NCBI GenBank assembly: GCA_900544865.1
Contig: UQXA01000034.1
Span: 1-23,870, forward strand
DNA length: 23,870 nucleotides
DNA from: an uncultured Collinsella sp.
Lineage (GTDB): Bacteria; Actinomycetota; Coriobacteriia; Coriobacteriales; Coriobacteriaceae
Direction: 5' to 3'
Shown: positions 14,367-22,556 of the stretch, piece by piece
Position numbering within the stretch: the first letter of the stretch is position 1
Layout of the letters: each line of letters opens with the position of its first letter
Translations under genes and position numbers: made by a program
Notes under the pieces: model-generated
What the model saw: the letters and a program-made list of their open reading frames with translations, nothing else
Databases searched by the model: none
Told to the model about the DNA's origin: nothing

Positions 14367-15629
14367 CTACAACACCGTTCCCTCGGGCAGGTCGACACGC
14401 ACGACATCCACGACGTCGCCCGCCTTGAGGTCGCACGGTCCTTCGTCAATACGCAGCAGGCAGTTGGCCCGCTGCATCGTGCCGAGCAGCGCCGAATTCT
14501 GCGTCTTGGCCTCGGTCACCAACAGCTCACCGGTCTCGGGGTCGCGCGAAACCGTGGCGCGATCGAAGAAGCGTCGGTCCTGGCGCTTTTTCACACTGTG
14601 GGTAAGAACCGCTCGCTGCACGGGGCGCGCCCCCTCGGCAAAACCACGCATCTTGCGAATCGCCGGACGGGCAAGCATCTCAAAGCCTACATACGCCGCG
14701 GCCGGATTGCCTGAAAGTCCCAGGTAGGGCTTACCTGCGAGCAAGCCAAACGTGATGGCCTTGCCCGGGCGCATCGAGATGCGGTCAAACAGCACCTCGC
14801 CCTCGCGCCGGACGAGCGCCGTCACATAGTCGTAGTCACCCGCCGAGGCGCCACCACTCGTAATGACAAAATCGCACTCCTGCACGGCACGATGCACCAG
14901 CTCGGCAATCGCCCGCTCATCATCGGGCGCAATGCCGTAGAACACGGGCTCGGCGCCGGCATCGAGTGCCTCGGCCATCAACGCCGACGAGTTGGAGTCG
15001 CGAATCTGACCGCGCGCCGGTACCTTACTCGGTGCGACCAGTTCCGTCCCCAGCGAGATAATGCCCACGCGCGGCGCGGCGTGCACCTTCACGCTTGCAT
15101 ACCCGGCGCTTGCCAGCAGACCCGCGCCCGCCGGGGCCACAACCTCTCCAGCACGCATCACGACGTCACCGGCATGGGCCTCCTCGGCGGCAGAGCGAAC
15201 ATTCTCCCCTACCTTGGCAGGTGCCGAGAAGCTCACGTGCGAGCCCTCGTTGCCGTCACCGTCAAGTACCTCGACAATCTCGTATTTCACCACGGCATCC
15301 GCGCCCTCGGGCACCGGCGCGCCCGTCATAATGCGGACCGCATCGCCCACGCCGACCACGCCCTCAAAGACATGGCCCGCGGCCTCGTGTCCGATAACGT
15401 CGAGCGTCACCGGCGCCTCGCCAGATGCCTGCGTCAAGTCCGCCGAGCGCACGGCATATCCGTCCATAGCGCTGTTGGCAAACGGCGAGATATCGATATC
15501 GGCCACCGCGTCCTCGGCCAGGGGAAGGCCGGCGGCCTGCCACACGGGAATCTCGACGAGATCGGTCGGAGCAACGTGCGACAGGACAATCGACTGTGCG
15601 TCCTCCAGTGGAATGAGTTTCTCTGCCAT
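14367..15629 (-). CDS. moeA: Molybdopterin molybdenumtransferase MoeA
   Basis: A 420-residue four-domain MoeA/gephyrin-type protein: N-terminal IPVWQAAGLPLAEDAVADID and PFANSAMDGYAVRS (substrate site), the GxxxRxxxxE-like region with IMTGAPVPEGADAVV, the MoCF domain VGIISLGTEL...RDSNS and ITSGGASAGDYD, then KPYLGLSGNPAAAY, and a C-terminal beta domain. It inserts molybdate into adenylylated molybdopterin. The ATG at 15629 has AGAGG five bases before; a GTG at 15635 is also open. It begins the moeA-mogA pair, directly upstream of the molybdate transporter operon. The remaining cofactor genes (moaA, moaC, moaE) are not in the window. Confidence 0.94.
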   Translation of the reverse strand: MAEKLIPLEDAQSIVLSHVAPTDLVEIPVWQAAGLPLAEDAVADIDISPFANSAMDGYAVRSADLTQASGEAPVTLDVIGHEAAGHVFEGVVGVGDAVRIMTGAPVPEGADAVVKYEIVEVLDGDGNEGSHVSFSAPAKVGENVRSAAEEAHAGDVVMRAGEVVAPAGAGLLASAGYASVKVHAAPRVGIISLGTELVAPSKVPARGQIRDSNSSALMAEALDAGAEPVFYGIAPDDERAIAELVHRAVQECDFVITSGGASAGDYDYVTALVRREGEVLFDRISMRPGKAITFGLLAGKPYLGLSGNPAAAYVGFEMLARPAIRKMRGFAEGARPVQRAVLTHSVKKRQDRRFFDRATVSRDPETGELLVTEAKTQNSALLGTMQRANCLLRIDEGPCDLKAGDVVDVVRVDLPEGTVL

Positions 15630-15804
15630 ATGCACCTCTTAATGCCACGGCGCACAACAGGGGCGCCGATTCTTTATGCTTGTCTCAGTATAATCCCCCG
15701 ACGCACGACCGCGACTCGGCCTGTACCCGCAAATACACCTGTCGGTTGTAGGCCGCGAAACAGAATGGAAACCAACCCACCGGCTCGTCGCGTTTACCGC
15801 GTTT

Positions 15805-15810
15805 TATAAT
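15805..15810 (+). promoter_or_regulatory. -10 box upstream of the CLC transporter gene
   Basis: A consensus TATAAT on the plus strand, 30 bases before the CLC start. No good -35 box lies 16-18 bases upstream. The predicted leader is only about 23 bases, which leaves no room for a fluoride riboswitch. Confidence 0.45.
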
Positions 15811-15839
15811 GCTTGCGTTGCAACCTAAAAGAGGAACGT

Positions 15840-17261
15840 ATGGCTCATAACGACAAAACCGAAAGCGCAAACGAAACGCAGGATCATTCCCAGCCGCTCG
15901 ACGATGGCGGCTTTTTCTCCCTGAACGACGTCATCACGGCAGGCAGGCATCAACTTACCCGCTCCGAGCATCTCTTGGCTGCCGACACGCGCCGCAACGC
16001 CCGCAACCTACTCGCGAGCGCCAAGTTGCTCGCGCTCGTCGTCATTGTCTCGCTCGCCATGGGCGTTGCCGCTTGGGCGTTTTTGGCCTCGCTGAATATC
16101 GCCACCGACTATCGCGAGCACCATGTGTGGGTCTACGCCTTGCTTCCCGTTGTGGGCGTTGCCACCGCATGGGTGTACAAAAACCACGGTCTTGCCGCCA
16201 AACGCGGTAACAACCTGGTCATCGACTCCGCTCTGGGCACACGCCTCATCCATATGCGCATGGCCGTCCTCACGTTTGTGTGCTCCACGCTCACACACCT
16301 AACGGGCGGATCGGCCGGTCGCGAGGGGGCCGCAGTGCAGATCGGCGGCACCATCGCCAGCAACATCTCGAGCCTCGCCCACCTCAAAAAGCATGACCAC
16401 CACGACCTCATGCTCGCCGGCATCTCGTCGGCCTTTGGTGCCGTATTCGGCTCGCCCCTTGCCGGAGCTTTCTTTGGCATGGAGATGTGCTTTATCGGCA
16501 AGATTGACTACACCGCGGGCATTTACTGCCTGGTCGCCTCGTTTACCGGCTACTTTACATCACTCGCCCTGGGTACCGAGTACGAAGCGAATGTCATCGT
16601 CAGCGTTCCCGCCATGACGCCCAAAACGGTCGTCATCGTTGTTATCAGCGCCATCATCTTCGGTCTGACGGCACGCCTCTTTGCGTGGTCGGTTCGAACC
16701 GTCAAGAGCCTGTACGGTCGCTTTATCACCAATTACCTCGTTCGCGCACTTATAGGCGCACTCGTGGTTTTGGCCGCGTATGCCCTCCTCGACGCCTGGG
16801 ACTACGCCGGCCTTTCCACGTGGCTTTCCGGCGCCGGATTTGCCGGCAACACCACCCTGGCAGACGCAGCCATCAAGTTGGTCGTCACAGCGCTTACCCT
16901 GGGTGCGGGCTTCCAAGGCGGCGAGGTCACGCCCCTGTTTGGCATCGGTGCGGCGCTCGGCGGCTGGATCGGTTGCCTCGTCGGAATCGACCCCAGTTTT
17001 CTGGCGGCTCTCGGCATGCTCGGCGTGTTCTGTGCCGGCCTCAACGTGCCCATCACCACCTGCATGATGGCCATCGACCTGTTCCACGGCACGGCAGCCG
17101 GGTTCTTTGTCATCGTGGCCTTTATCAGCTACCTAACTGCCGGACACCGCGGCGTGTACCCCGCCCAGCGCATCATCTCGCCCAAGCGCCGTTCGCTTAT
17201 TGTGGATGAGGGCGGTACGGTAGCGGATGCTATCGAGCGCCACAACGACCTGATAGAGTAG
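15840..17261 (+). CDS. CLC-family anion transporter, CLC-F-like
   Basis: A 473-residue membrane protein with about 10-12 helices after a hydrophilic N-terminus of roughly 60 residues. The CLC selectivity motifs are visible: GREGAAVQIGG with the gating glutamate E162, the GxFxP-like GFQGGEVTPLFGIG (357-370), and VFCAGLNVPITTCMM near the C-terminus. Where chloride CLCs have GSGIP, this has KRGNNLVID (N124-N125); replacement of that serine is a known trait of the fluoride-exporting CLC-F clade, which also has GREG. I therefore lean to H+/F- exchange, but chloride transport remains possible. The ATG at 15840 has GAGGAAC upstream; the frame begins at 15813. It is transcribed divergently from moeA and followed at 88 bases by the lipid-kinase gene. 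No CBS domains are present. Confidence 0.9.
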   Translation: MAHNDKTESANETQDHSQPLDDGGFFSLNDVITAGRHQLTRSEHLLAADTRRNARNLLASAKLLALVVIVSLAMGVAAWAFLASLNIATDYREHHVWVYALLPVVGVATAWVYKNHGLAAKRGNNLVIDSALGTRLIHMRMAVLTFVCSTLTHLTGGSAGREGAAVQIGGTIASNISSLAHLKKHDHHDLMLAGISSAFGAVFGSPLAGAFFGMEMCFIGKIDYTAGIYCLVASFTGYFTSLALGTEYEANVIVSVPAMTPKTVVIVVISAIIFGLTARLFAWSVRTVKSLYGRFITNYLVRALIGALVVLAAYALLDAWDYAGLSTWLSGAGFAGNTTLADAAIKLVVTALTLGAGFQGGEVTPLFGIGAALGGWIGCLVGIDPSFLAALGMLGVFCAGLNVPITTCMMAIDLFHGTAAGFFVIVAFISYLTAGHRGVYPAQRIISPKRRSLIVDEGGTVADAIERHNDLIE

Positions 17262-17348
17262 ACGTAAGTATTCGACGTGCAGCCACAATCGGGGGCAATT
17301 CGACCTGAGCGCGACCGCACCGTCACGTCATACGCCGGGAGTCGCCCC

Positions 17349-18311
17349 ATGCACGCAACTGATTTTGGCCGCACGCTCATCATCGCCAACCCAGCCGCCC
17401 AGTCGGGTGCGGCGCACGAAGTTGCCGAGCGCCTGCAACGCTTTTTGGACATGACTGCACGCGCATCCCAGTTTGACTTGGTGCTAACCGAGCGCATGGG
17501 ACACGCCAAGGAGCTGGCCGCACAGGCCCAGGGCTATCGCACCGTTATCGCCCTTGGCGGCGACGGCGTGATTCACGAGGTCGTCAACGGGCTTATGACG
17601 CAAGAGGAGGACACCCGCCCCGCTCTTGCCATCCTACCCGTGGGCTCTGGCAACGATTTTGCCCAAACGCTCGGCATCGACGATTTCTCCGGTAAGGATT
17701 TTGGCGCGCTGCTCACCTGCGAGCTGCAGCGTCAGGACATCGGGCGCATTCGCTCGTGGAGCCCTGCGAGCGGCAGCGGCGAGGCTACCGTTGAGTACTA
17801 CGACCAGACGCTCTCGGTCGGCATCGATGCCGCCATCGGCCTGGGCACCACCGAGCTGCGCAAAAAGACGGGCCTCGCCGGCGCTCCGCTCTACACCCTA
17901 TCGGGACTTGAGCAGTTTGGCCTGCGCTATCGCAACTACCCCATGACCATCAGCTTTGATGGCGCGCCCGCCGAGCGCGTGCGGGCGATCATCATGGCAA
18001 TTCAGCTGGGTCCTACCTATGGCTCGGGCTATCGCATCTGCCCCGATGCCGACCCCTGCGACGGCGTACTCGACGTCTGCTACGCCTGCGGCCCCGTTCC
18101 GCGTGCGGTTGCCCTGCCTATGTTTCTTTCGGCCAAAGATGGCCACCATACCAAGCTGCCACCGGTTCGCATGCGCCGCTGTCGCCATGCCGAGCTTACC
18201 TTTGAGGAGCCCGACTACCCCATCCAGGCCGACGGCGAGCCCGTTGTCGCCTCACGCATCGAGGTCGACATCCTCGGCGGAGCCCTCCACGTCTGGCACC
18301 CCACCCGCTAG
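17349..18311 (+). CDS. Diacylglycerol kinase / YegS-like lipid kinase family protein
   Basis: A 320-residue soluble protein with the DAGK catalytic domain: N-terminal LIIANPAAQSG, the ATP loop ALGGDGVIHEVVNGL (GGDG at 70-73), and LPVGSGNDFAQTLGI (nucleotide and acidic site), then a C-terminal beta-rich domain with QLGPTYGSGYRICPDADPCDG and IQADGEPV. Members phosphorylate diacylglycerol or related lipids at the inner membrane surface. The ATG at 17349 with GGGAG seven bases before is preferred over the GTG at 17277. It follows the CLC gene by 88 bases and may be co-transcribed with it. It ends just before a 27-bp perfect hairpin. Lipid substrate not determinable. Confidence 0.9.
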   Translation: MHATDFGRTLIIANPAAQSGAAHEVAERLQRFLDMTARASQFDLVLTERMGHAKELAAQAQGYRTVIALGGDGVIHEVVNGLMTQEEDTRPALAILPVGSGNDFAQTLGIDDFSGKDFGALLTCELQRQDIGRIRSWSPASGSGEATVEYYDQTLSVGIDAAIGLGTTELRKKTGLAGAPLYTLSGLEQFGLRYRNYPMTISFDGAPAERVRAIIMAIQLGPTYGSGYRICPDADPCDGVLDVCYACGPVPRAVALPMFLSAKDGHHTKLPPVRMRRCRHAELTFEEPDYPIQADGEPVVASRIEVDILGGALHVWHPTR

Positions 18312-18317
18312 CTGCCC

Positions 18318-18388
18318 TAAGTTGCGGTGAAATAGGGACTGTTTATGCATCTAAAGCCGCAAAACAGTCCCTATTTCACCGCAACTTA
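18318..18388. repeat. 27-bp perfect inverted repeat (long hairpin) between convergent genes
   Basis: The arms at 18318-18344 and 18362-18388 are exact complements over 27 bases (TAAGTTGCGGTGAAATAGGG... and its mirror), with a 17-base loop. The hairpin lies between the ends of two convergent genes and could terminate both, but there is no U-run on either side. It shares the motif CAGTCCCTnTTTCAC-like core with the palindrome at 18803-18833, suggesting a REP-type dispersed element. Confidence 0.75.
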
Positions 18389-18396
18389 TGAGTAGG

Positions 18397-18777
18397 CTAT
18401 TCGTCGCTGCCCGGCTTGCGACGGTTGGCCTTTTTAATGGCGTTGAAGTGCTTGTCATTGAGTCTGCGCTGGCGAGAGCGCTGAGGCACCTTGGTCTTTA
18501 CGCGTCGGCGCGGCGGACGGCCACGACGCTCAAGCTCTGCCCTCAGCTTACGCAGACAGCTTGCACGGTTCTGGAACTGGCTGCGGCTCTCGCGCGCCGT
18601 CACGGTAATTCCCGAAGGGATATGTTTCATGCGCACCGCCGAGTCCGTCGTGTTGACGCCCTGTCCGCCCGGACCAGTCGCGCGAAACACCTGCACCTCG
18701 CAATCGCGCGCCAACTCCTCGGCCGACATCTCGGCATAGCGCGCATACTCGCGCCATCCCATCTTGTTCTCGTCCAT
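18397..18777 (-). CDS. arfB: Peptide chain release factor-like protein (ArfB/YaeJ type)
   Basis: A 126-residue protein with the catalytic GGQ motif in RATGPGGQGVNTTDSAVRM (GGQ at 37-39) and the following domain segment HIPSGITVTARESRSQFQNR, but without the codon-recognition domain of RF1/RF2. The C-terminal ~40 residues are very basic (RRRVKTKVPQRSRQRR), as in ArfB, whose tail enters the empty mRNA channel of stalled ribosomes. It probably hydrolyses peptidyl-tRNA to rescue stalled ribosomes. The ATG at 18777 has GGAGG seven bases before; codons upstream to 18843 run through the 18803-18833 palindrome and are rejected. It lies downstream of xpt on the same strand. RF-like proteins of unknown role share this layout. 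Confidence 0.85.
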   Translation of the reverse strand: MDENKMGWREYARYAEMSAEELARDCEVQVFRATGPGGQGVNTTDSAVRMKHIPSGITVTARESRSQFQNRASCLRKLRAELERRGRPPRRRVKTKVPQRSRQRRLNDKHFNAIKKANRRKPGSDE

Positions 18778-18802
18778 ATCAACACCTCCCCTCATACAAA
18801 AA

Positions 18803-18833
18803 ATGTGACAAAGGGACAGTCCCTTTGTCACAT
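18803..18833. repeat. 31-bp palindrome, REP-like
   Basis: ATGTGACAAAGGGAC and its exact complement flank a single A. It lies between xpt and the ArfB-like gene, close upstream of the latter's ribosome site. The core AGGGACAGTCCCT is shared in part with the hairpin at 18318-18388. Confidence 0.75.
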
Positions 18834-18860
18834 CGCATACCAATCGCTTGTGTTGCGCGC

Positions 18861-19439
18861 TTAGGCGAAGGTGATCTCGCCGTTCTCGCAGTCCATATCG
18901 GCGATACGTGCCAGGCTCTCAACGCGGAAGCCGCGCTTACGGAGCTTATCGCCGCCGCCCTGGAAGCCCTTCTCAACGGCGATGCCAATGCCGGCAACTT
19001 CGGCGCCCGCAGCCTCGCAGATCTTAATAAGGCCCTCAAGCGCGCAGCCGTTGGCCAGGAAGTCGTCGATGATCAGGACCTTGTCGCCCTCGGACAGGAA
19101 GCGCTTACCCACAATGACCGGGTACTCCTTCTGCTTGGTAAAGGAGTAGATGGTCGTGGCATACTGCTCGCCGTCGAGGTTGATGGACTGCGCCTTCTTG
19201 GCAAAGACCACCGGCACGCCGCCAAAATGCTGAGCCGCGATGCAAGCCATGCCAATGCCCGAAGCCTCAATCGTCAGGATCTTGTTGATCTCGACACCCT
19301 CGAACAGACGGGCCCACTCGGCGCCCATGTGGTCGAACAGCTCAACGTCGCATTGGTGGTTGAGGAAGGCATCAACCTTAAGGACGTTACCGGCCTTTAC
19401 GATGCCGTCATGGCGAATACGATCCTCAAGCTCCTGCAT
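18861..19439 (-). CDS. xpt: Xanthine phosphoribosyltransferase
   Basis: A 192-residue type I phosphoribosyltransferase with the PRPP-binding motif VLIIDDFLANGCA (121-133), N-terminal HQCDVELFDHMGAEWARLF and TIEASGIGMACIAA, which match Xpt of Bacillus. It makes XMP from xanthine and PRPP in purine salvage. The ATG at 19439 has GAAGGGG upstream. Length is normal. The upstream 157 bases (19440-19596) do not contain a recognisable purine riboswitch, and no strong promoter was found there, so the gene may be read from the MFS gene upstream. Confidence 0.94.
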   Translation of the reverse strand: MQELEDRIRHDGIVKAGNVLKVDAFLNHQCDVELFDHMGAEWARLFEGVEINKILTIEASGIGMACIAAQHFGGVPVVFAKKAQSINLDGEQYATTIYSFTKQKEYPVIVGKRFLSEGDKVLIIDDFLANGCALEGLIKICEAAGAEVAGIGIAVEKGFQGGGDKLRKRGFRVESLARIADMDCENGEITFA

Positions 19440-19596
19440 GGCGCAACCCCTTCTCGCGGCAACGATACCGCGCGATTAATAAACGTTGTTCGATAGTCTA
19501 CCACGGACCGACCCCCGCCCGTCCCACAAGCCGCATCGCACCACAAACCAGTCTTTTTGGGACGGCGCGAATCGTGGCAGACAGCCTCCCAACACG

Positions 19597-20901
19597 CTAA
19601 TGGCGGGCGCGCATCTTCACCAAACGCACCATGGCAAGCGCAAAGCCCACAGCGGCCACAGCCATCAACACATAGAACACCGAACGGAAACCAAACAGGA
19701 ACACATCCGGACGTCCTGCAACAAAACTGGTCACGGCCTCGCCCATCGCCACGCTCATCTGTCCATACAGGATATTCGACGCCACCGTAATGCCAAGTGC
19801 CATGCCGGCATAGCGCGCCAAACTGCCCAAGCTGCCTGCAAAACCGAGTGCCTCGCGCGGAGCCGAACCCATATACAGCGAGTTATTGGGGCTCTGGAAA
19901 ATCGACGTGCCACACGACATAAACGCGACGCAGCACACGATCACAGGGATAGCAGAGTGCTCGTTGAGCGTGCTTACCGCAAAGAGACCGCACACATACA
20001 CGCCCAGGCCGACCGCCGTGGGACCCTCGCAGCCAACACGGTCCGAAACCGTTCCCGAAAGCGGGCCGATAAAGGCATTCACCATTGGCAGCGCCAAAAA
20101 CAGCAGGCCCGAAACGTCAGACCCAAACCCATGCGCATCCTGAAAATAGAACGGCAGAATAAACTCGGATGCGCCAATACCAACGAACACGATGAGCATG
20201 CAGGCAAGGTTGATGGTGAAGGCCGAATTTGCAAAGCAGCGACGAGCGGCCTCGGCAAGGGGCATGGGACGTTCGCCGGCCTCTGGCCTAACATGCGGCA
20301 GCGTGTAGAGTCCCACGATAAACGAGATCACGCCAATGGGCAGGTTGATGAGGAAGATGCTCTCCCAGGGAAAGCTTGCCACCAGCATGCCGCCGAGCAC
20401 GGGGCCACACATCATGCCGAGGGCCACAAAGGTCGCGAGAATACCCATGGCACGGCCTCGTTCGCGCGCCGGAAACGACTCGGTGATGATACCCATGTTG
20501 TTAGCCATGGCCCCCGCGCAACCGATGCCCTGAACAATGCGTGCCAGGATAAGAACCTCAAGCGAGGCCGAAAGGCCGCACAGCAGCGAACCGACCGAAA
20601 AGACGATGACGCCCAACTGGAACACATTCACCTTGCCGCGCACGTCGCCCAGACGGCCAAACGGCAACATAGCCACGCAAGTCGCAAGCAGATACACCGA
20701 ACTTACCAGCTGAATGCGATCGAGGCCCACGCCCAGCTCCTTTTGCATCACGGGCAGCGCCACGGTCACGACGGTCGAATCCAGACACACCATAAACGTC
20801 ATGATGAGCACGGTGAACAGAATCGCCCACTTGTTCTTGCCATGGGTGTCGCCCTCTAGGACAATGTGCTCGCGGCGCAGCTGCTCTGCAGTTTTCTCCA
20901 T
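19597..20901 (-). CDS. MFS transporter, DHA2/EmrB-like
   Basis: A 434-residue membrane protein with about 12-14 helices. The first helix contains LDSTVVTVALPVMQKELG, the DHA2-type start; motif A follows as GRLGDVRGK; motif C-like GMMCGPVLGGML is in helix 5. These features indicate a proton-driven exporter of drugs or metabolites in the cytoplasmic membrane. It is slightly shorter than typical 14-helix DHA2 members. AAAGG lies six bases before the ATG at 20901, which I prefer to the ATG at 20907. No regulator gene adjoins it, so the substrate cannot be guessed. It has metY upstream, separated by a strong terminator, and xpt downstream on the same strand. Confidence 0.88.
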   Translation of the reverse strand: MEKTAEQLRREHIVLEGDTHGKNKWAILFTVLIMTFMVCLDSTVVTVALPVMQKELGVGLDRIQLVSSVYLLATCVAMLPFGRLGDVRGKVNVFQLGVIVFSVGSLLCGLSASLEVLILARIVQGIGCAGAMANNMGIITESFPARERGRAMGILATFVALGMMCGPVLGGMLVASFPWESIFLINLPIGVISFIVGLYTLPHVRPEAGERPMPLAEAARRCFANSAFTINLACMLIVFVGIGASEFILPFYFQDAHGFGSDVSGLLFLALPMVNAFIGPLSGTVSDRVGCEGPTAVGLGVYVCGLFAVSTLNEHSAIPVIVCCVAFMSCGTSIFQSPNNSLYMGSAPREALGFAGSLGSLARYAGMALGITVASNILYGQMSVAMGEAVTSFVAGRPDVFLFGFRSVFYVLMAVAAVGFALAMVRLVKMRARH

Positions 20902-20927
20902 ATCCATCCTTTCGAGTGGCCTAACGC

Positions 20928-20975
20928 AAAAAACGGGGCCCCGATCGCCTGCAAACAGCCGCGATTGGGGTCCCG
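20928..20975 (-). terminator. Rho-independent terminator of metY
   Basis: On the minus strand CGGGaCCCCaATCGC pairs with GCGATcGGGGcCCCG (13 pairs with two mismatches, 12-nt loop), followed by TTTTTT (20928-20933). It lies 67 bases after the metY stop and just before the MFS start. Confidence 0.85.
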
Positions 20976-21042
20976 CCTACGGAATCGGAACGAAAGGTCA
21001 CCGAAGCTTTCTGCCAGCATCGGCACCTTGTACGGAGCTAGC

Positions 21043-22326
21043 CTAGCACTGCTCGAGTGCCTGCTCAAGGTCGGCAATCAGATCGGCCGTGTCCTCGAGG
21101 CCGCACGACAGGCGCACCATGTCGGCGGAGATGCCACAGGCGATGAGCTCCTCATCGTTCATCTGGCGGTGCGTAGCGTTAGCGGGATGCAGGCAGCAGG
21201 TGCGGGCGTCGGCCACATGCGTGGCGATCTGGGCGAGCTTGAGGCTCTTCATAAAGATCTCGGCCGCCGCGCGACCACCATTAAAGCCAAAGCTCACAAC
21301 GCCGCAGGTACCGTTTGGCATGTACTTCTGAGCGAGGTCATAGTACTTGTCGCCCTCCAGGCCCGGATAGCTCACGAAGCGCACCTTGGGATGGCTCTGC
21401 AGGAACTTGGCAACGGCCAGGCCGTTCTCGCAATGACGCGGCATGCGCACATGCAGGCTCTCGAGCGAGCTGTTCAAGAAGAACGCCGCCTGCGGGTTCT
21501 GCATGGGGCCAAGATCGCGCATGAGCTGCGCGGTGGCCTTGGTAATGAAGGCGCCCTCGCGACCGAACTTCTCGGCATAGGTCACGCCGTGATAGCTCTC
21601 GTCAGGCGTGGTGAGACCCGGGAACTTATCAGCATGGGCCATCCAGTCAAACTGGCCGTGATCGACGATCACGCCGCCCAGGTAGGCCGCATGGCCATCC
21701 ATGTACTTAGTGGTGGAGTGCGTGACGATGTCGGCGCCCCACTCAAAGGGACGGCACATCACGGGCGTCGGGAAGGTGTTGTCGACCATCAGCGGCACGC
21801 CGTGGTCGTGCGCGGCCTTGGCAAAGCGCTCAATATCGAGCACGGCAAGGGCGGGGTTGGCGATGGTCTCGCCAAAGACGAGTTTGGTGTTGGGCTGGAA
21901 GGCTGCCTCGAGCTCCTCGTCGGTGCAGTCGGGGGCAACGAAGGTACAGGTCAAACCCATGCGCTCCATAGTATGGGCGAGCAGGTTGTAGGTACCGCCG
22001 TAGATAGCAGAGCTCGCGACCACATGATCGCCGGCACCGGCCACGTTAAAAATCGCGAGGAAATTCGCAGCCATGCCCGAGCTCGTGAGCATCGCAGCGG
22101 TGCCGCCCTCCATCTCGCAGATCTTGGCGGCAACGAGATCGCACGTGGGGTTCTGCAGACGGCTGTAGAAGTAGCCCGACTCCTCTAGGTCAAACAGCTT
22201 GCCCATGTGCTCGGACGTGTCGTACTTCCACGTGGTGGACTGGTAGATGGGCACCTGGCGCGGCTCGGCATCTCCCGGGTGATAGCCGCCCTGAACACAC
22301 GTCGTACCGATGGTCTGCTCGCTCAT
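21043..22326 (-). CDS. metY: O-acetylhomoserine sulfhydrylase (Cys/Met metabolism PLP enzyme)
   Basis: A 427-residue PLP enzyme of the Cys/Met metabolism family. Visible blocks: TTCVQGGYHPGDAEPRQVPIYQSTTW at the N-terminus (split TTCVQGGYHP, QVPIYQSTTW), YSRLQNPTCDLVAAKICEMEGG, SSGMAANFLAIF, the aspartate pocket VDNTFPTPVMCRP, and the Schiff-base lysine in THSTTKYMDGH. Length and the long insertion around FGREGAFITKATAQLMRDLG fit O-acetylhomoserine aminocarboxypropyltransferase rather than the shorter MetB/MetC. It makes homocysteine from O-acetylhomoserine and sulfide, and may accept other thiols. The ATG at 22326 has GGGAG upstream. A possible promoter is at 22365-22393. The gene is single, with its own terminator. 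Confidence 0.92.
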   Translation of the reverse strand: MSEQTIGTTCVQGGYHPGDAEPRQVPIYQSTTWKYDTSEHMGKLFDLEESGYFYSRLQNPTCDLVAAKICEMEGGTAAMLTSSGMAANFLAIFNVAGAGDHVVASSAIYGGTYNLLAHTMERMGLTCTFVAPDCTDEELEAAFQPNTKLVFGETIANPALAVLDIERFAKAAHDHGVPLMVDNTFPTPVMCRPFEWGADIVTHSTTKYMDGHAAYLGGVIVDHGQFDWMAHADKFPGLTTPDESYHGVTYAEKFGREGAFITKATAQLMRDLGPMQNPQAAFFLNSSLESLHVRMPRHCENGLAVAKFLQSHPKVRFVSYPGLEGDKYYDLAQKYMPNGTCGVVSFGFNGGRAAAEIFMKSLKLAQIATHVADARTCCLHPANATHRQMNDEELIACGISADMVRLSCGLEDTADLIADLEQALEQC

Positions 22327-22364
22327 ATCTAGCTCCCTTGCCTGGGTTACGTTTTATTCGGTTC

Positions 22365-22393
22365 ACGATACCGCTACCCCGCACCCCTCTCAA
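22365..22393 (-). promoter_or_regulatory. Candidate metY promoter
   Basis: On the minus strand TTGAGA (22388-22393) and TATCGT (22365-22370) are 17 bases apart, about 40 bases before the metY start codon. The -10 box is imperfect. No SAM riboswitch or T-box was recognised in the 230-base gap between metY and the plus-strand gene at 22557. Confidence 0.35.
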
Positions 22394-22433
22394 CCCATCC
22401 CCAAGGTAGGTTATGGGACAAATTGATCAGGGG

Positions 22434-22470
22434 TATCTATCTAAAGCCTTGGGCATTTGCTCGATAGATA
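22434..22470. promoter_or_regulatory. 8-bp inverted repeat between divergent genes
   Basis: TATCTATC (22434-22441) and GATAGATA (22463-22470) are exact complements 21 bases apart. They lie between metY (minus) and the C_GCAxxG_C_C gene (plus), about 90 bases before the latter, where an operator would be expected. Confidence 0.4.
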
Positions 22471-22556
22471 AAAACGTGGCATACATGAAGCTCTCGATGA
22501 TTACATGCCCCGTCACGGGTACCATAGGCGAGTACACCGTGACCAAGGAGACAACG

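Noticed and set aside
18319..18387. CRISPR or phage attachment site at the repeated hairpins near arfB
   Set aside because: There are no evenly spaced direct repeats or spacers, no cas genes and no integrase; the sequences are inverted repeats.
19440..19596. Purine riboswitch or terminator upstream of xpt
   Set aside because: No conserved purine riboswitch core was found. A weak hairpin pairing TTGGGAGGC with GCC-TCCCAA exists but has no U-run in the transcribed direction.
22327..22556. SAM riboswitch or T-box in front of metY
   Set aside because: I could not find the conserved helices or sequence blocks of either class on the minus strand.
22413..22556. N-terminal extension of the C_GCAxxG_C_C protein
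   Set aside because: The upstream codons lack a ribosome site and include the inverted repeat region, while the ATG at 22557 has a strong one and the family starts near there.
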